From: Bryoerythrophyllum caledonicum
Taxonomy: Eukaryota; Streptophyta; Bryopsida; Pottiales; Pottiaceae
Assembly: GCA_963971425.1 (NCBI GenBank)
Contig: OZ020523.1
Span: 9,668,867 to 9,732,866 of the forward strand
Direction of reading: 5' to 3'
Length of the DNA: 64,000 nt
In this document: positions 35,091 to 48,090 of the stretch, piece by piece
How the letters are laid out: every line of letters begins with the position of its first letter
Numbering within the stretch: position 1 is the stretch's first letter
Program-made: the position numbers and the translations under genes
The notes under the pieces: model-generated
The model's database searches: none
What the model saw: the letters and a program-made list of their open reading frames with translations, nothing else
Told to the model about the DNA's origin: nothing

Positions 35091-35640
35091 AGTATTCGTC
35101 GTGATCGATAACCGGGGGGTGGGTGAATTGTGTGGTAGATATGCGTCTGATTTTATTCCAATACGATAATTTTTTGTTGAAGTCAAGCACTGACTAAGCA
35201 AAGACATTGACCTTCTTTCTCATTTTCAGCTTGTGTGTGGGAATCATGGCTAACTTTTTCGCTTCGCCCAAAACTATCAGCTCGACTTTTGAAGGCCATT
35301 ATTTTTGACGTAGGTTAGCCATGATCGGTTAGGTTGTGTGTAAGTTATCCAAGCATGAATCGTTCTGGAAAGGGAAAGCCCCAAAGTGGCATGAAAGAAG
35401 GGAAAATATCTCAGTGGTAGGATGCAAGCCATTGCACAAGAGAATCAAATAAGTTTGAGTACATGCAGGCCAACCCGAGACTTGGTCAACAACTAAGTTA
35501 TTCGTCGTGATCGATAACAGGGGGTGGGTGAATTGTGTGGTAGATATGCGTCTGATTTTATTCCAATACGATAATTTTTTCAAGCACAGATACCAACACA
35601 TTGACCTCTTTTCTCATTTTCAACTACATGTGTTATAATC
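35091..35640. repeat. Direct duplication at the left edge of copy B (period about 404 bp)
   Basis: 35091-35240 and 35495-35640 are near copies, both with TATTCGTCGTGATCGATAAC and the following AT-rich tract. Copy A has one at about 205-350 within the window. The extra left copy marks the edge of the duplicated segment. Confidence 0.8.
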
Positions 35641-38056
35641 AACTCTGAATTCTTCTTTGCACCTCAGGGGTGGATTACAATATAGACCAAGAGCCGTGAC
35701 CAAGGAAAATGGATTAATTCCATGGTCACACTTCATGGTCACACTTCCATGGTCACACTTCAAAAAAATGTAATTTTTAAAGCCCTTGGGACTCTCACTA
35801 AGTGTAAACCGAACTTGGACCGGGAGGAATGACCATGTACTAAAAAGTGAGCGTGCTGATTTTTTTAATGAATGCCTATAAAGGGTAGCATTGCCTAAAA
35901 TAACAAAGAAAATAAAACAAGCCAGAAAGACAAAAAGGGTGGCCGCCATTATATCTATAGTAACATTGGGCCCCTCCAAAAAACCAACCAAAAATAAAAT
36001 AAAATAAAATAAAAAATTCAATTTAAAAATAATAAAACGGCATTTTAGGCCCATGGTCTCCTCGTTGCAGCAATGAGAGAACCCTTTCTGCCTCTCTCAC
36101 CGCAAAATTCAGGGGACCCTTCAACATTATCCATTAGGCCTATTTCTAGGCCTTTTGAGGACCTCAAGTCCTTTGGTCACTTTTCTTTCTCCCTCGTAGT
36201 GTAAACCCAAGTCATCCTGGGAAAAGTCGATGGAGCCAATCACAAATTTTAGAGGTGCATGGGACGAGTTTTTGGTCCGTAGTGTAAACCGCCCGTAAGG
36301 GGACAATTTGTGAAAATGTTTAACACTATATACAATTTATTTTTGGCAAAACATCAAAATAGTTTTTTGGCAAAACATCAAAATATAATACAATTTATTT
36401 TTGTGAAATATCTCTATGGCAATGAAAGCTCGTAGCAAGAATTTTGGAGCTATCCATAATCCCCAACTTTGTACTTAGAAAAGCATAACTTTTTTTCTAG
36501 GGTCGGCAAGAGATAGTATTTCATTCCTATCAAGCTGAAAGTGTGCTGCATCTTTATAAAAAGTTTCAAAAGTTTATGATCAATATTTAAGACCAAAAAG
36601 ATCTGCCCTAAATGGAAAACGTCACCCTAGGAGGAAAAGGTCCTTTAGGGTTAGAAATTTATGGATTTTATATTTCTTACCATCATATTTTAACATTTTA
36701 TTTTTCAAATTACAATGTATAGAAGAGCTTGGTGGTCTCTAAGCTCAAGTTTGAAGCTTAACTCATACAACCATTGTTCACGATCACAACAAATATTTCA
36801 TGGTCATTGTTTCCAAAGCAACGCAAGATTCCGTAGAAAATGAAGCCCCACCACAGATTTAGCTCCCAAAGCATAGATCTGCAATTACAAACAACACTTC
36901 CATCACACTGAGTATAGTAATCCGGTGTCCCCAACGAGGCAATGCAATAACTTTCTTTCATTCCCCATCCTCAACGCCTCGTCCCCGTCCCCTACCACCC
37001 CACCCCCACCAACCATGTACTCATCTTTAACCTCTAAAGGATAAAGGCATTTTGGAAATTTGTACTCCATTGATTAAAAGCTACCAGGATGAATTTTAGA
37101 GCATGTGAGAACGTAGGATCTTCTTTTGAACTTATATGAGATGATGTGGTAATAAACTTGTAAGTGAAGCTTCTTCTAACTGCGTGTTGGGTAGGAGTGA
37201 GAGGGAATGTGGCATTTTTCTGTTGTAAGATTCGGTGTCAAAATGGCAAAATTGTAACTCACAGGTGCTCGCGAATTGGGGATGTGTAATCCACGATTGA
37301 AGACTGGGAATTCACAACATTTTGCAAAGTCAAGTCGATGTTGATGTTTCTGGAACCCATGTGAAGATTGTGGCAGAAAACATTACTTCTTGCGTCCATT
37401 GTCAGTAAGTCATGTGAACAATTCCAGGGTGAGTTGGAGTTGCATAATCCAGTTGTGAAGGAGGCTGAGAATGTAGAGTGCCCGCCCAGATCGTGAGTCC
37501 CGCCGATGGCAGACCACGCCGCAAGCCCTCCTATCAGATGCCCGCTTCCCGGATCAAGTGCGTGAGGTATCACCTACGCCACCCAAGGGTATCTCAACAA
37601 TTGGAATATTAGATTCTCATCCAAACAGAAGAGAGGAAGAGAAATTGATTGTCAACATTCCGTGAAAATAGAGTTGAAATCCACACGTGCACAGAGCTCG
37701 CAATCTGCAAATCATTGTCGAAATTCTGTGCAACCCAATCACCGCAGACGATGTCGATCCCTCGAACTGGTTGATTCGATCAGGAATTCGGAGTACCGTC
37801 CTGAAATGTTTCTAATGTGAAGTTGGATTTGCCGCTACTTTTTGTGAGCCCGGGAGTGAATTCCATGATGGTGTGTCTTGACCCATTGCGTTTGTGATTG
37901 GATTTAGGGCAGTCCATGTGTTTGGTTGGCAGGAGCCACACAAAAACCCACACCATCAGCTCACCAACCAAACAAATAAACAAAATTCACAAACCCTACT
38001 GTTCACGTTTTCACGTTCGTGGAAAACCTAGTTTCTGGTGCAAAAATTGTTGGGTC

Positions 38057-38277
38057 GGGCCAAACCTGGCCCCTATTTTGTCTTTGGATGGGGCCCTATT
38101 TATAGCAAGAGATTGTCCGCTGTGGTAAACAATAGCCATAGGCCCCAAATTTATCAAAAAAAATCCAAAAAAGCCTCTGGAACCCCCAAAATAAGAGGGC
38201 CAGAAAAATGACCCCATGCAACTAGGACGGGGCCCACCCTGGGTAATGACGAGCGAGGGGGTCAAATCTCCCTGGCC
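38057..38277. mobile_element. Partial copy of the inverted-repeat element seen at 58568-58840
   Basis: It shares GGGCCAAACCTGGCCCCTAT, GGATGGGGCCCTA and AAAATGACCCCATGCA with the complete element. The right end (GAGGGGGTCAAATCTCCC) is retained; the left TIR is missing. It replaces about 100 bp of copy A (about 4890-4985). Confidence 0.75.
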
Positions 38278-38339
38278 AATGCCAATGCCCAGTCACTGCA
38301 ATGAAGTAACCTCACAATTTTCATACGTGAGTGATGTAA

Positions 38340-38768
38340 TCATATGTCAGTGTTTTCATCATCTAGGGACCTTAGCCCATAATGTTCGAGAGTAGACAAC
38401 TGACATTATCTGTTTAACAAAGCAATAGCTCAAAGCATTGTCAACAGAGGTTTTGTTCATTTTTTCCCTTCCTTGAGGATTCTCTCAAAATCAGCCTAGC
38501 GCAGACTCCTTTGCCAACCCCTACTCTCCGCCTCCTATTCCCGCCTTCCAAACCCCTACTTTTGCTCTCGAGCCAGAGCTCACCTCTCCCTTCATCTCAT
38601 CGCTCTTCTACTGTGAGGTGGCACCACCGCACGGCCATAGGTTGTCCGTCTATACTTTCTACTAGAGTGACTAAAATATTGACATGTTGTCTCTAACGGG
38701 GCACCATAGCAACTTTTTTTCTTTCCTCGTCTCCAACGCCCCATCCCTATCTCTTTCCCCCAATGACC
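38340..38768. other. Block present in copy B only; contains a dispersed repeat
   Basis: Absent at the matching point of copy A (about 5052). 38510-38680 resembles 58940-59100 (CTCCGCC near its start, GTGAGGTGGCACCAC, CCGTCTATACTT). No gene is seen. Confidence 0.6.
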
Positions 38769-39149
38769 GTCGCCAACCCCTCATCCCCGTTCCCATCTCC
38801 GTCTCCGTCCCCAATACCCACCCCCGTCCACAACCACCGTCCCCAACCCCTCATCCATGTTCATCCATCCTTATCTCCGTCCCCAATCCCCATCTCTATT
38901 TCCATCCCCGACCCCAGTCCTAGTCCCTATTCCCACTTAAAAGCATAATTATACACTTTCTGATTCCAATTCCATTTTTTTTGTAATGGTGTGTAATATT
39001 ACAGAAGTAAGTATAATTACTATTATGGCAAAAGTAAGATTTTTGCTAGGGCTTACTTTCACAAATAATGGCTACAAAATCGACCTCATTTACAAATGTG
39101 TAGGTTCAAGGTTCACGTTCCATTGACCAACAAATAATGCATCATATCC

Positions 39150-42100
39150 GTTTGGCAGCGGGGGGGATGAAGACTGAGTGAGCTCCGTAATTTCTGGTGA
39201 GGAGGAGTGTGGGACTTAGCCGCAAATCGGACATCATAGGCCTCAAGGACTGCTAGACCTTGTCGGGAGCCCCTATTTTGCTTTTGATTTGATGCAAGGG
39301 TTAGGCCTAGGAAGCAGACTGTGTTGGAATGGCTCACAAGCTCTAGAACTAAGACTTAGTGAGGAGATCACGGTGTTTTGAAGGAGGATCTGTGGAGAGA
39401 TTAGATCTGAAAGTTTGGGAACTCATGTTGGACATAGATCTCTTCCTCATACACCAAAATACCTAGCTACCTTAGTCTTAGAGCACTTCCAGATCTGCAA
39501 GCCACCAACAAGTCCAACACCTTCTGACCCAGCGCTACAACATACAACATTGGAGAAAGGACCAGCAAACTGAAGATCTGGACAACTTGCATACAAGATC
39601 AGGCTATCTCTTACTCACACACTTTTTTCTCTTCCTTGCTTAAACTAATATTAATGTGTATTGTTTGCATATCTCTAGCACACACTACACTCACAGTCAC
39701 ACCGATTGATTGCTCCTTAGTGTGCACTTTCAGCCACAATAGTTACAACCACTCCGCACAAATGAAACATGTTCGTAGGTACAGCTTAACACAGGTAGCG
39801 AAATACTACGAAAGCTGTGAGCAGAAAGGTAGCGAAAGTTGTGAGCAGAAAATATACAAACGTAGTAATTGTGCGAGTACAACTCTAATGTTGAGTATAA
39901 TGTGGTCTCTACTAACAAAAAAACTGAAGTCCCTGCACAGTATAGTACTGCGCAGCAACGCCACAATGTGCCTCAGGCAACAATGCAACATCAAGGCGGC
40001 CTCTTCAAGACGACAGGGAAAAATCGAGATGGACGCTGGTAGCCGGCGATCGACAGTAGACACAACACTCGTTAACGGGCACCGACTAGCACCATTCCCA
40101 GGTACGCCACAAGCTCCACCTCCCATAACCGAGCAGCTTCCTACAGACACCAAAGACCAAGGCATCAATCCGCGGAGTCCAGCAACAAACTACCCAACCA
40201 TCACAGGACCGCCACAAGCCCCGCCTCCCAGTATTCAACGACGTCCTGCAGATACCAAAATCCAAGGCACCCACTCCCGGAGCCAAGCAACGACAATAAA
40301 CCAACATCAACAGAAAGACTACGCGAGAGAAGGACAGCGCGAGAGCAGGACGAACCGTAGCTGCGGCTTCCAGACGGGTTTGGCGCCCTGAAGACCAAAC
40401 AACATTACAACAGTCCAAAACTGGAACGCCGGCTCCCAACAGACGCGGGCTCTTAGAAGGCACCAGCTCCCATACTACAAGTACAATGAGACATGAACAA
40501 GAGTCTTTCTAGCAACAGAAGTGCAAGGCGAGACATGAAGAAGAATCCTTCCAGCAACAGCATTGCAAGGCGGATCAGAGACAACCCCGGCAATAAGACC
40601 CTCAGAACCTAGAGACACACCCATAAGACCTCATAGAAGACAGAAGTAATACAAACGTGGCCAAAAACGACTCACAACAGATCCAAGCTTAACCAAGGAG
40701 GAAGTCGGGGCAACGAGTCCAACGCCAGAAAACGGCGACCCCAACAAACGACAACACAAGAAAACGTCACAGCAGGCAACAACATCAACATCAGGTACGT
40801 CTCCTCACCTCCTTGATCATTCCATTGTCTTTCTCAACACATGGATTTGATAAATCACAGAATGACAATAGACTTAGCTGTAACCAACAATGCCGCATAA
40901 ACAACACCGGCAATAAGAACAGTCCAGAAAGGTGGCAACTGCTGATACGAAACCCTAGCCGCCTCAAGAACGATGCAATCAAGCTCCGAACGGATCCAGA
41001 CCCAAGAGAAGCACATTGCAACCGTCAAATCCAAATCGTACGGGTAAGAAATCACTCAGGTAAACTCAACGCTAGCCTCCAGCAACCTCCACAACAAAGC
41101 CCTTCATCGAAGTCAACTGAGAACTACATCGACATCGAAGGCAAATCAAGAAGGTATAAGATACGCTCCCACTCTCCCCACTATCCTTCTCATCTTAACC
41201 ATCTCTACCGAATGCCACTGGACGCTGCCCGTACCTGGAGAGGAGACCGTACCTGGAGTGGTGGATCGAAGGACTGCAAGTCGAGCCGAGCAGAGCCGCG
41301 CTTCCTCCTCTGTGACATATTCTTACCTCTCTCTTCTCATGTTGTTTCTTCCTTATGCTCCCTGGAAACACAATGTTGGATCCATCAGACCACTAACATT
41401 GAGTTGATGTCTCCTACACAGATTAGACAAACCTCACCTTGTCCGCGCAAGGTCGTGCGACACACCACAACTGCGGAAAACAGTATTTGCGAGACTGACC
41501 TTGAAGCCACCATCGCCCACTTCCCTCTTTCTTATTTTACTATTCAGTTCTTGCGCCCTACTCATTACGCACAACACCACAGACTTACAGACATTCACTT
41601 CATTGATTGCAGGAATCACACTACGCAAGAAACCCTAGGAACTCGGAAGGCGGAGGCAACGTCTATATCGAAAGTACAACCAGAGAAGCAGTGGCCGAGG
41701 GCAACAACCATATCAAACGCAAACAACTAAACAACAATCAAGAGATGCAAACAAGCAAGGCATCACCAAACACGGCAGGAGCGAAGGTGAAGCCGCCCTA
41801 CCACGTCCTAACCTCGGCAGGCCAAAACAAGTCGAGACGCGCTACACAGTGGCTCTTACAAGACCGGAGCAAGACGCTGCCTTCGTCCCACGCAACGGTG
41901 TGGAAGACTCCTGTGGGAGCCAACTGTGGGAGACTCCGCCGGCCTGGCTCGAAGGCGGCACTCTCTCCTGCCACCGAAACCCCTATAGCCGAGCCCAACA
42001 GGGTGCCGCATCTGCGCCGCAGCAAGAGAGAAGAGAGTACTCGGCGGCCAACTCCCGCCCTCTCCCTCGACTCCAGACCCCTGGGCACGGCGCAGTACCT

Positions 42101-42463
42101 GACCCCCAACAATCCAATAACCAAGCCCACGAATCCGATTCGTCCAGTTGCATCGTACATGTCCCACATCGTGCTTGGTTCACCCAACTGCCTACACCCG
42201 AGCGCACCCCCTTCCCCGCGCGACCTCCCACATCATAAGGTAAGATTTTCCACCACTCACAGTATTTCCGCTTTTTAAAAGTACAACCTGTGTTTAAAAA
42301 TCCCGCTTATGATTAATGATGTTATTGATGATAATGGTACTTTATTGTACTTTTCACCTATTATGCATGTTGTATTATAAGTTCTAGCTTAAAAACACAC
42401 CTCTCCTTGTTAGTATTACCTTCAGTAGGCCCACAAATTAAATTGTGGAATGAAGGTAATCTC
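39150..42463 (+). other. LINE 5' region, about 3.3 kb, with a possible intron
   Basis: It starts GTTTGGCAGCGGGGGGG directly after the target duplication. Long sense frames (39655-40391, 40813-41730, 41607-42278) are rich in Pro, Ser, Arg and Gln without recognisable domains. A consensus donor CAG|GTACGT at 40795 and acceptor GATTGCAG at 41612 could remove 818 bases. A second donor AAG|GTAAGA lies at about 42240. Long, possibly spliced 5' UTR is inference; an unknown ORF0 is the alternative. Confidence 0.5.
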
Positions 42464-44170
42464 ATGGTTAAAAGAGGCAAAGCTATACACAAACCCTTAA
42501 CTCAAAGGTACACTTCTTATTGCAATATGTCTCACTCAAGCAATGTTGCTTCTGCCGCCAAACAAATCTTTTTTAATGATGTTGTGGTCAATCGAGATGA
42601 TGATGCTTATGCTGCCCAGAAACGCAACCTAGATGGTTTGAATCCTCCTAGCCAGAAAAAGGCAAAGGCCACCTCCATGCCTAGACCTGAATTCTGGTTA
42701 GGGTTTCGCTCTCTCAACACTATTGCGAAGAGTAAAGGATTTCCCAAAATCCTACCTCTTAGCATAGAAGATTTGAGACTACGGGGCATGAAGGAGGAAC
42801 ATGCAATAGCCGACATAGAAGCGCTGCCATCATTCCCATATGTTGCACAAGAGGAGTGGCCAACATCAAGGCCTGATGGGATGAAAGGTAACCATTTTAA
42901 CTTGACACAAGTCCCAAGTGAAGTCGTGGTTGATGAGGATGGATTTGCTAAAGATTACCAAGTGTCAATTAACTTTGAAATTGGTGACCAAGTATGTGCA
43001 CGCAAAGTCATTCACACTAGGGTTGTGGAAAAGCTCAAAGAGTTGGAGATGCCTCTTGGCACAATATTGGGAGAACCAATTGCAATCTTTTGTCATCACA
43101 AATCGGAGAATTGGAGTGGGACAATCAAGCTCCACTTGATGAACCCGAAAGTAGATGCACGCGCTCTTCTACAAGGCGAGAAACCATTTATTCTCATTCT
43201 GAATGAGGGTATTCCGCACAAAGGCAAGGTATGTAAGTCCTATGACCCATTGGCTTCATCTAACAATCTCTCGGTGAAAGTGACTGGCCCAACCCTAGGG
43301 AACAAAGAATGGTTTACCATGCATGAGGAAATAGTTAAAGAGAGCTTTGCTAGGGGGTTCAACTTTGAAATTACTGGGGTAGAGAAAAAGGCATCCAATG
43401 AATTTGCATGGATAAAAACCACATCCCCTAAGATAGCTGCCATAGTCAAGAGTAACAAAGTGGCGTTTGCAAAGGAGATTTTTGTGCCTAACTTTGTGAA
43501 CAGAGGTAAAATGAGTGAGGATGAAAAATTGAAGAAAAATGCCTTAATTCTAATTGCCAAAAACCTTAGTAAAATTGAAACCATAGAGAAATTAGAAGAA
43601 GGACTAAAATCAAAGATTGGTGCAAACAACATCGTGAGCATGTATTTCAAACTTGAGAATGGTAAACACGTGGGTACATGCAATGTACAATGTCTCAATG
43701 CTGCCGTATACAAGAAGCATGTGAAACAAAATGTAGAAATTCATGGGAAGTATGTTGACTTTTCTCCTCACCCTAGAAGCCTCGATGGTATGAACCCCCC
43801 TACCGCAAAAGAACTCAAAAGGTTGGGCCTAACGGATGTGAACTCCGCCGCTATGAATGCAGTCATAGCCATGGAGAATGCACCAAACCAATTTAGTGCC
43901 AAGGATCTTAACCAGATGGTCGAAACAGTGGTTAACAAGGGAACACAAAACACTATTGCAGAAGTCCGAAAAGAAATGATAGCCATGAAAGGTGAAATTA
44001 TTGAAGAAGCAAGAAACTATGCCGACATGGTGCAAGAAACTACCAAAAAAGTATTGAGAAGTGAAATGACATTCCTTAGAAAAAACATCATACAAACTAT
44101 TATGGAAGAAGAAGAGAGAGTCAGCCAAAGAGTACAACTTACCATTGAAGGGATGGACACGACAAACTAG
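42464..44170 (+). CDS. LINE ORF1 protein (RNA-binding-like, C-terminal coiled coil), intact
   Basis: The frame is open from 42407, but the first ATG is 42464; a second candidate is 42527 (MSHSSNVASAAKQ). The protein of about 568 residues probably coats the element RNA. The middle is basic and mixed. Residues about 350-455 of the ATG-started protein (ALILIAKNL...NIVSMYFKLENGKHVGTC) have the beta-alpha-beta pattern of an RRM-like fold, but I see no certain RNP motifs. The last about 90 residues are a charged coiled coil (EVRKEMIAMKGEIIEEAR), as in other LINE ORF1 proteins that trimerise. No zinc knuckle is seen. There are no internal stops although ORF2 is badly damaged. It ends 213 bp before ORF2 in a different frame. 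Confidence 0.75.
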   Translation: MVKRGKAIHKPLTQRYTSYCNMSHSSNVASAAKQIFFNDVVVNRDDDAYAAQKRNLDGLNPPSQKKAKATSMPRPEFWLGFRSLNTIAKSKGFPKILPLSIEDLRLRGMKEEHAIADIEALPSFPYVAQEEWPTSRPDGMKGNHFNLTQVPSEVVVDEDGFAKDYQVSINFEIGDQVCARKVIHTRVVEKLKELEMPLGTILGEPIAIFCHHKSENWSGTIKLHLMNPKVDARALLQGEKPFILILNEGIPHKGKVCKSYDPLASSNNLSVKVTGPTLGNKEWFTMHEEIVKESFARGFNFEITGVEKKASNEFAWIKTTSPKIAAIVKSNKVAFAKEIFVPNFVNRGKMSEDEKLKKNALILIAKNLSKIETIEKLEEGLKSKIGANNIVSMYFKLENGKHVGTCNVQCLNAAVYKKHVKQNVEIHGKYVDFSPHPRSLDGMNPPTAKELKRLGLTDVNSAAMNAVIAMENAPNQFSAKDLNQMVETVVNKGTQNTIAEVRKEMIAMKGEIIEEARNYADMVQETTKKVLRSEMTFLRKNIIQTIMEEEERVSQRVQLTIEGMDTTN

Positions 44171-44416
44171 GTTGGATAAACAACGAGATAGCAACTATAT
44201 ACCTAATAGTATATAACTATACTTATACTATAAACTTCAAAAAAATACGAGTATATCTTTATACTCAAAAGTATAAAAACAAAAAACTAATATATACCAA
44301 AGTATACATATATACTACATACAAAAAATATAAAAGAAATAAAATAGAAAAAGAAAATACAATAGAAAAAGAAAATACAAAAATGAAAAAAAAATACAAA
44401 AGCAATAAAAGAATCC

Positions 44417-44654
<238 letters not shown>

Positions 44655-44700
44655 CTCCACATTCCGCCCACTAGTAACCATAAACGTTACCAATTGCAAA

Positions 44701-44748
44701 CTATTAATTATACTTTGCGGAGATATAGAAACTAACCCCGGCCCAATG
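44701..44748 (+). other. 2A-type ribosome-skipping motif in LINE ORF2
   Basis: In the ORF2 frame the codons read LLIILCGDIETNPGPMP. This contains the complete 2A consensus D-(V/I)-E-x-N-P-G-P preceded by the usual hydrophobic, Leu-rich run ending in G. In known 2A peptides the ribosome fails to form the Gly-Pro bond, here between GGC 44740-44742 and CCA 44743-44745, releasing the upstream product and continuing. The upstream product would be the 120-residue poly-Q leader. 2A motifs are known at the N-terminus of ORF2 in several animal and trypanosome non-LTR elements. Confidence 0.85.
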
Positions 44749-46869
44749 CCAAATGTCTTCCACAACCATCCAAAAACACACAAAAGACTATCAAAAATTT
44801 ATTTCATTCCGAATACTGTAAAACTCCACCCCGAATATCAGCATCTAGCATCCTCATTTGCGCCACTCCTAAATATTAATCTCTCTTCACCAAATATATT
44901 CCAGCCTCTACCCCACATTTCCCGCTATATACACCTCAAAAACAACCACCCACCCACACATATTTTATTCGCCATAATTACCACCCTCCACCCTTCAATA
45001 GACGAATGCAACTATATCATCAACCAACATCCTACCAACACAAACCCAACATATTGGACAAATATACTACTAAACACCCTATCCTCTCTACATAATCCAC
45101 CTGAAAGACATATAAATACAACCCACCCATACACTAAATTCCTAGAAGTAAATCAACACCTTGTTGAACACAAAACCTCTCTACATAATGACCTATATAA
45201 CTTTATCCATAGCCATACCTCACCCCCTTCCCCCGATGAACTACAACTCAAATTTCCCTACTTCCCGCACAATCTTATCCTAGAAGCTCTTAGATGCTTT
45301 GAACCACTTCAAGCTTACACACACCCCACCCTGACACCCGCCTACATTTCCCCCCCACTTTGTAATCACAACAATATAGATAACAGAAACACATACATAA
45401 CTATATGGAACGCCTCAACGTTAAACACTGCTTTACCATGCATCCAAAATCTAACCACCCACACCAACACTCCACCCACCATAATTGCCATACAAGAAAC
45501 TAAAATGACCGCTACTAAATCCACAAAATACATCCAAAAAATATTTCCCGATTACAAACTCATATTTAATAACACTCATTCCCTCACACGGTGTATCCAA
45601 CAACGAAGGCCATACACACCGGCAAGAGGTGGTCTACTCATGCTCATACACCAATCATATGCCTTCCCCGGGAATATTACTAAAATCCCTACCCCGGCTA
45701 ATATATCACCATATCTTCAAACTATTGAAATTACTAATCGTCCCCTCCAACCATGGCTCATTCTCCATTTATACATGCCCTCGCACATAGAAGACTCTAG
45801 GCTTATTCCGGAGATCCAACACTCCATCATCTCACAAATAAATACACACACCAACCATACAATAATAATTTGCGGAAACTTTAACCGAGACATCGCCCTT
45901 ATTGGACGACAAAACGGAGAGGTTGATACCCCCCGACACTATAAGAAAACCCCATTTTTGGTGATGTCTTCTGCAGACGCATAATCACTTCGGTGATGCC
46001 TTCAAAACAGAGCAGTATGTCTAGCTAGACATGGGTATGTCTTCTGCGTCTTTTGGGTACTGTAGCAACTTCGGTGGCATGAAGAGAGCCGTGTCTTCAA
46101 GAAGACGGGAAGATGTCTGCAGAGACGTGGATGTCTTTGCGGATGTCTTTGTAGACATTCCCGGAGACATCAAAGTGCCACGTTGGCAAGGGATTCCGGT
46201 TTGACCATGGGTATATGTCTGAAAGTCACTGGTATGCGAGGTAAAATGCAGCCCAAATGTAGAAAATTAGCATAATGGGCAGTGGTTTGCATGAGTAAAG
46301 GAAAAGTCTTCATCCAATAAAATATTGTTTCCTTTTTTGTTCATTAAAAAAGTATTTTGAATTCCTTATAAATTCGAAATATTAATTTTTTGATATGAAT
46401 ATTCTATTTTCAGTAGTTGTCATTGGTCCATTTTTAAAAATAATATTAAAAATTTTTAATTAAAATTTTTAATTACTGAATATATATATTTTTGAATAAA
46501 TTAATAATATGTAATAACAAATTATTATATTTAAATTAATAAATTGTTTTATATTCAATTAAAATTATTAAAATATTAAAATATATGTATTTAAATATTA
46601 TTAAATTATTAAAATAGAAATGCTGTAGAAAATAGCATTTTATAATAAAAGTCAATTTTCCGATATTGATAATTGAATAAACACGTGGACATATTGTTCA
46701 CTTAATAATTTACAGCTCCTTATCTACATGGCAAAGAAAACTCCATGTCGGACGAGCTGACACGTCATAAAATGTCTAGGCGGATGTCTGTAGAGACATC
46801 CGACTGACTTTGACTATAATAATGATATAATGTCTCCGTAGACGTCCTAGAAGATGTGCGTAAGGACGT

Positions 46870-47707
46870 CTACCGAGACATCCCTTTAGACGTCCTCACA
46901 GACATTGCTTGTCTAGAACGGTAGTCGGCGTACCAATAAGTGACTCTGTCACTACTCCTCTTGGATTTCAGCATTGTTGACTGTATTTGTTGCGGCTGTA
47001 ACATAGCATCCTCCCAAGGGCGGTGGTCTTCGAATTGCCTCTGTCTCCTGAATCTCTGGTTGTAAGCCTCAAAAGTCCGCGTCATCACCGATTGCGATTT
47101 CACTTGCCAATGGCTGCCGATGTTGTATTGTTGTACGCCGACCTTGGACCACTGTTCGGCACACGATCTTCCATCTGCGTCTGCTAGGGTCATCTAAGAA
47201 GAAAACCTGTTGACAATGCAAGGGAAATGCAAATGAATCCGGATGCACTTTGCCGTCCATGTGGTTGAAGTTCGCTACGTTGAATCCGTACTTGTCGCGC
47301 TTAATATTGGGCACTCGCACATCCTTTGAGGGTCTTACCTATTCGCAGAGCAACACCGTGGTGCAGTGATTCAGTAATTACAACTCGAGTATTTCCTCAA
47401 TATACTCCACATGCTCCGCAGTATGGTCAATGAGCCTCCCATTCTGAATCCCCAAACGCAGTTGTTGTGTATAGGTTGCCACTATACAAGAATCTTGAGT
47501 AACGAGACCCCCCTCGGAAGTCCAAACTCGCATATGGATCTCGAATGCGCTCATTTGATGATGTGAGGTTGCAAATCGCTCCGGGGGACATGAGTATCGT
47601 ACCACGTCCTCATCCAAACGTTCACCAGCCCCTTCTGCTTGCAGCGCCCGTGCTCTAAGTGAATTTGCAAAGCTTGGCCAACATTGGAACATTTGAAAAG
47701 ACATCAA
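46870..47707 (-). pseudogene. CACTA transposase C-terminal remnant (DUF4216-like)
   Basis: On the minus strand 47707-47378 and 47320-47069 are in the same frame and together read as a DUF4216-type domain: HVEYIEEILEL, two stop codons, then RVPNIKRDKYGFNVANF and QQVFFLDDPSRRRWKIV. That domain follows the catalytic part in plant CACTA TNP2-like transposases. After a frame change, 47193-46870 continues with an uncharacterised basic tail. The catalytic domain is absent. Domain assignment is from pattern memory. Confidence 0.6.
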
Positions 47708-47920
47708 TCACGACATCGAATTGTAAATGAAGATGTCTAAGATGACGTCCATGAAGATGTCTATAATGAAATTCATAACCATCAACTAGGATGAATTTCA
47801 TCGAGTTCACTGAATGAACAGAGGCGGCTAGGGTTAGCAGCTGCAGCCATAGTTAGGTCATGAGACCTTTAAGTAGAATTTGAGGCTGCACAAAGCTCAC
47901 TTTGGCCTTCATTTCTCTAA

Positions 47921-48090
47921 GTAGTTAGAGTTTAGAATGTAGAGGTTAGAGTTTTAGAGTGTAGACTGAGTTTACAAGTTAGGATGTTAAAGTTTAGAGT
48001 GTAGAGGTTAGAGTTTTAGAGTTTCAGAGTGTGTGGTTTAGATGTTAAAGGTTTAGAGTTTGAGAGTGTTAGAGTTTAGAGTGTAGAGGC
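47921..48090. repeat. Degenerate tandem repeat around GTTTAGAGTGTAGAGG
   Basis: Short units of GTTTAGAG/TGTAGAGGTTAGAGTTTTAGAGT recur about ten times with variable spacing inside the CACTA element. It is non-coding. Confidence 0.8.

Larger units (their letters stand above)
35285..39149 (+). repeat. Segmental duplication, copy B, part 1 (before the LINE)
   Basis: Collinear with 1-5437. Missing are the parts matching 1476-2420 (junction at about 36757, TTAAC) and 3493-4645 (junction at about 37812, TTTCT). Extra or replaced sequence lies at 38057-38277 and 38340-38768. It ends with TGCATCATATCC, duplicated after the LINE at 56625-56636. Confidence 0.9.

Noticed and set aside
39150..42463. Idea that the LINE 5' region is a separate inserted element
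   Set aside because: The 12-bp target duplication lies outside it and copy A has no trace of it, so it entered with the LINE.
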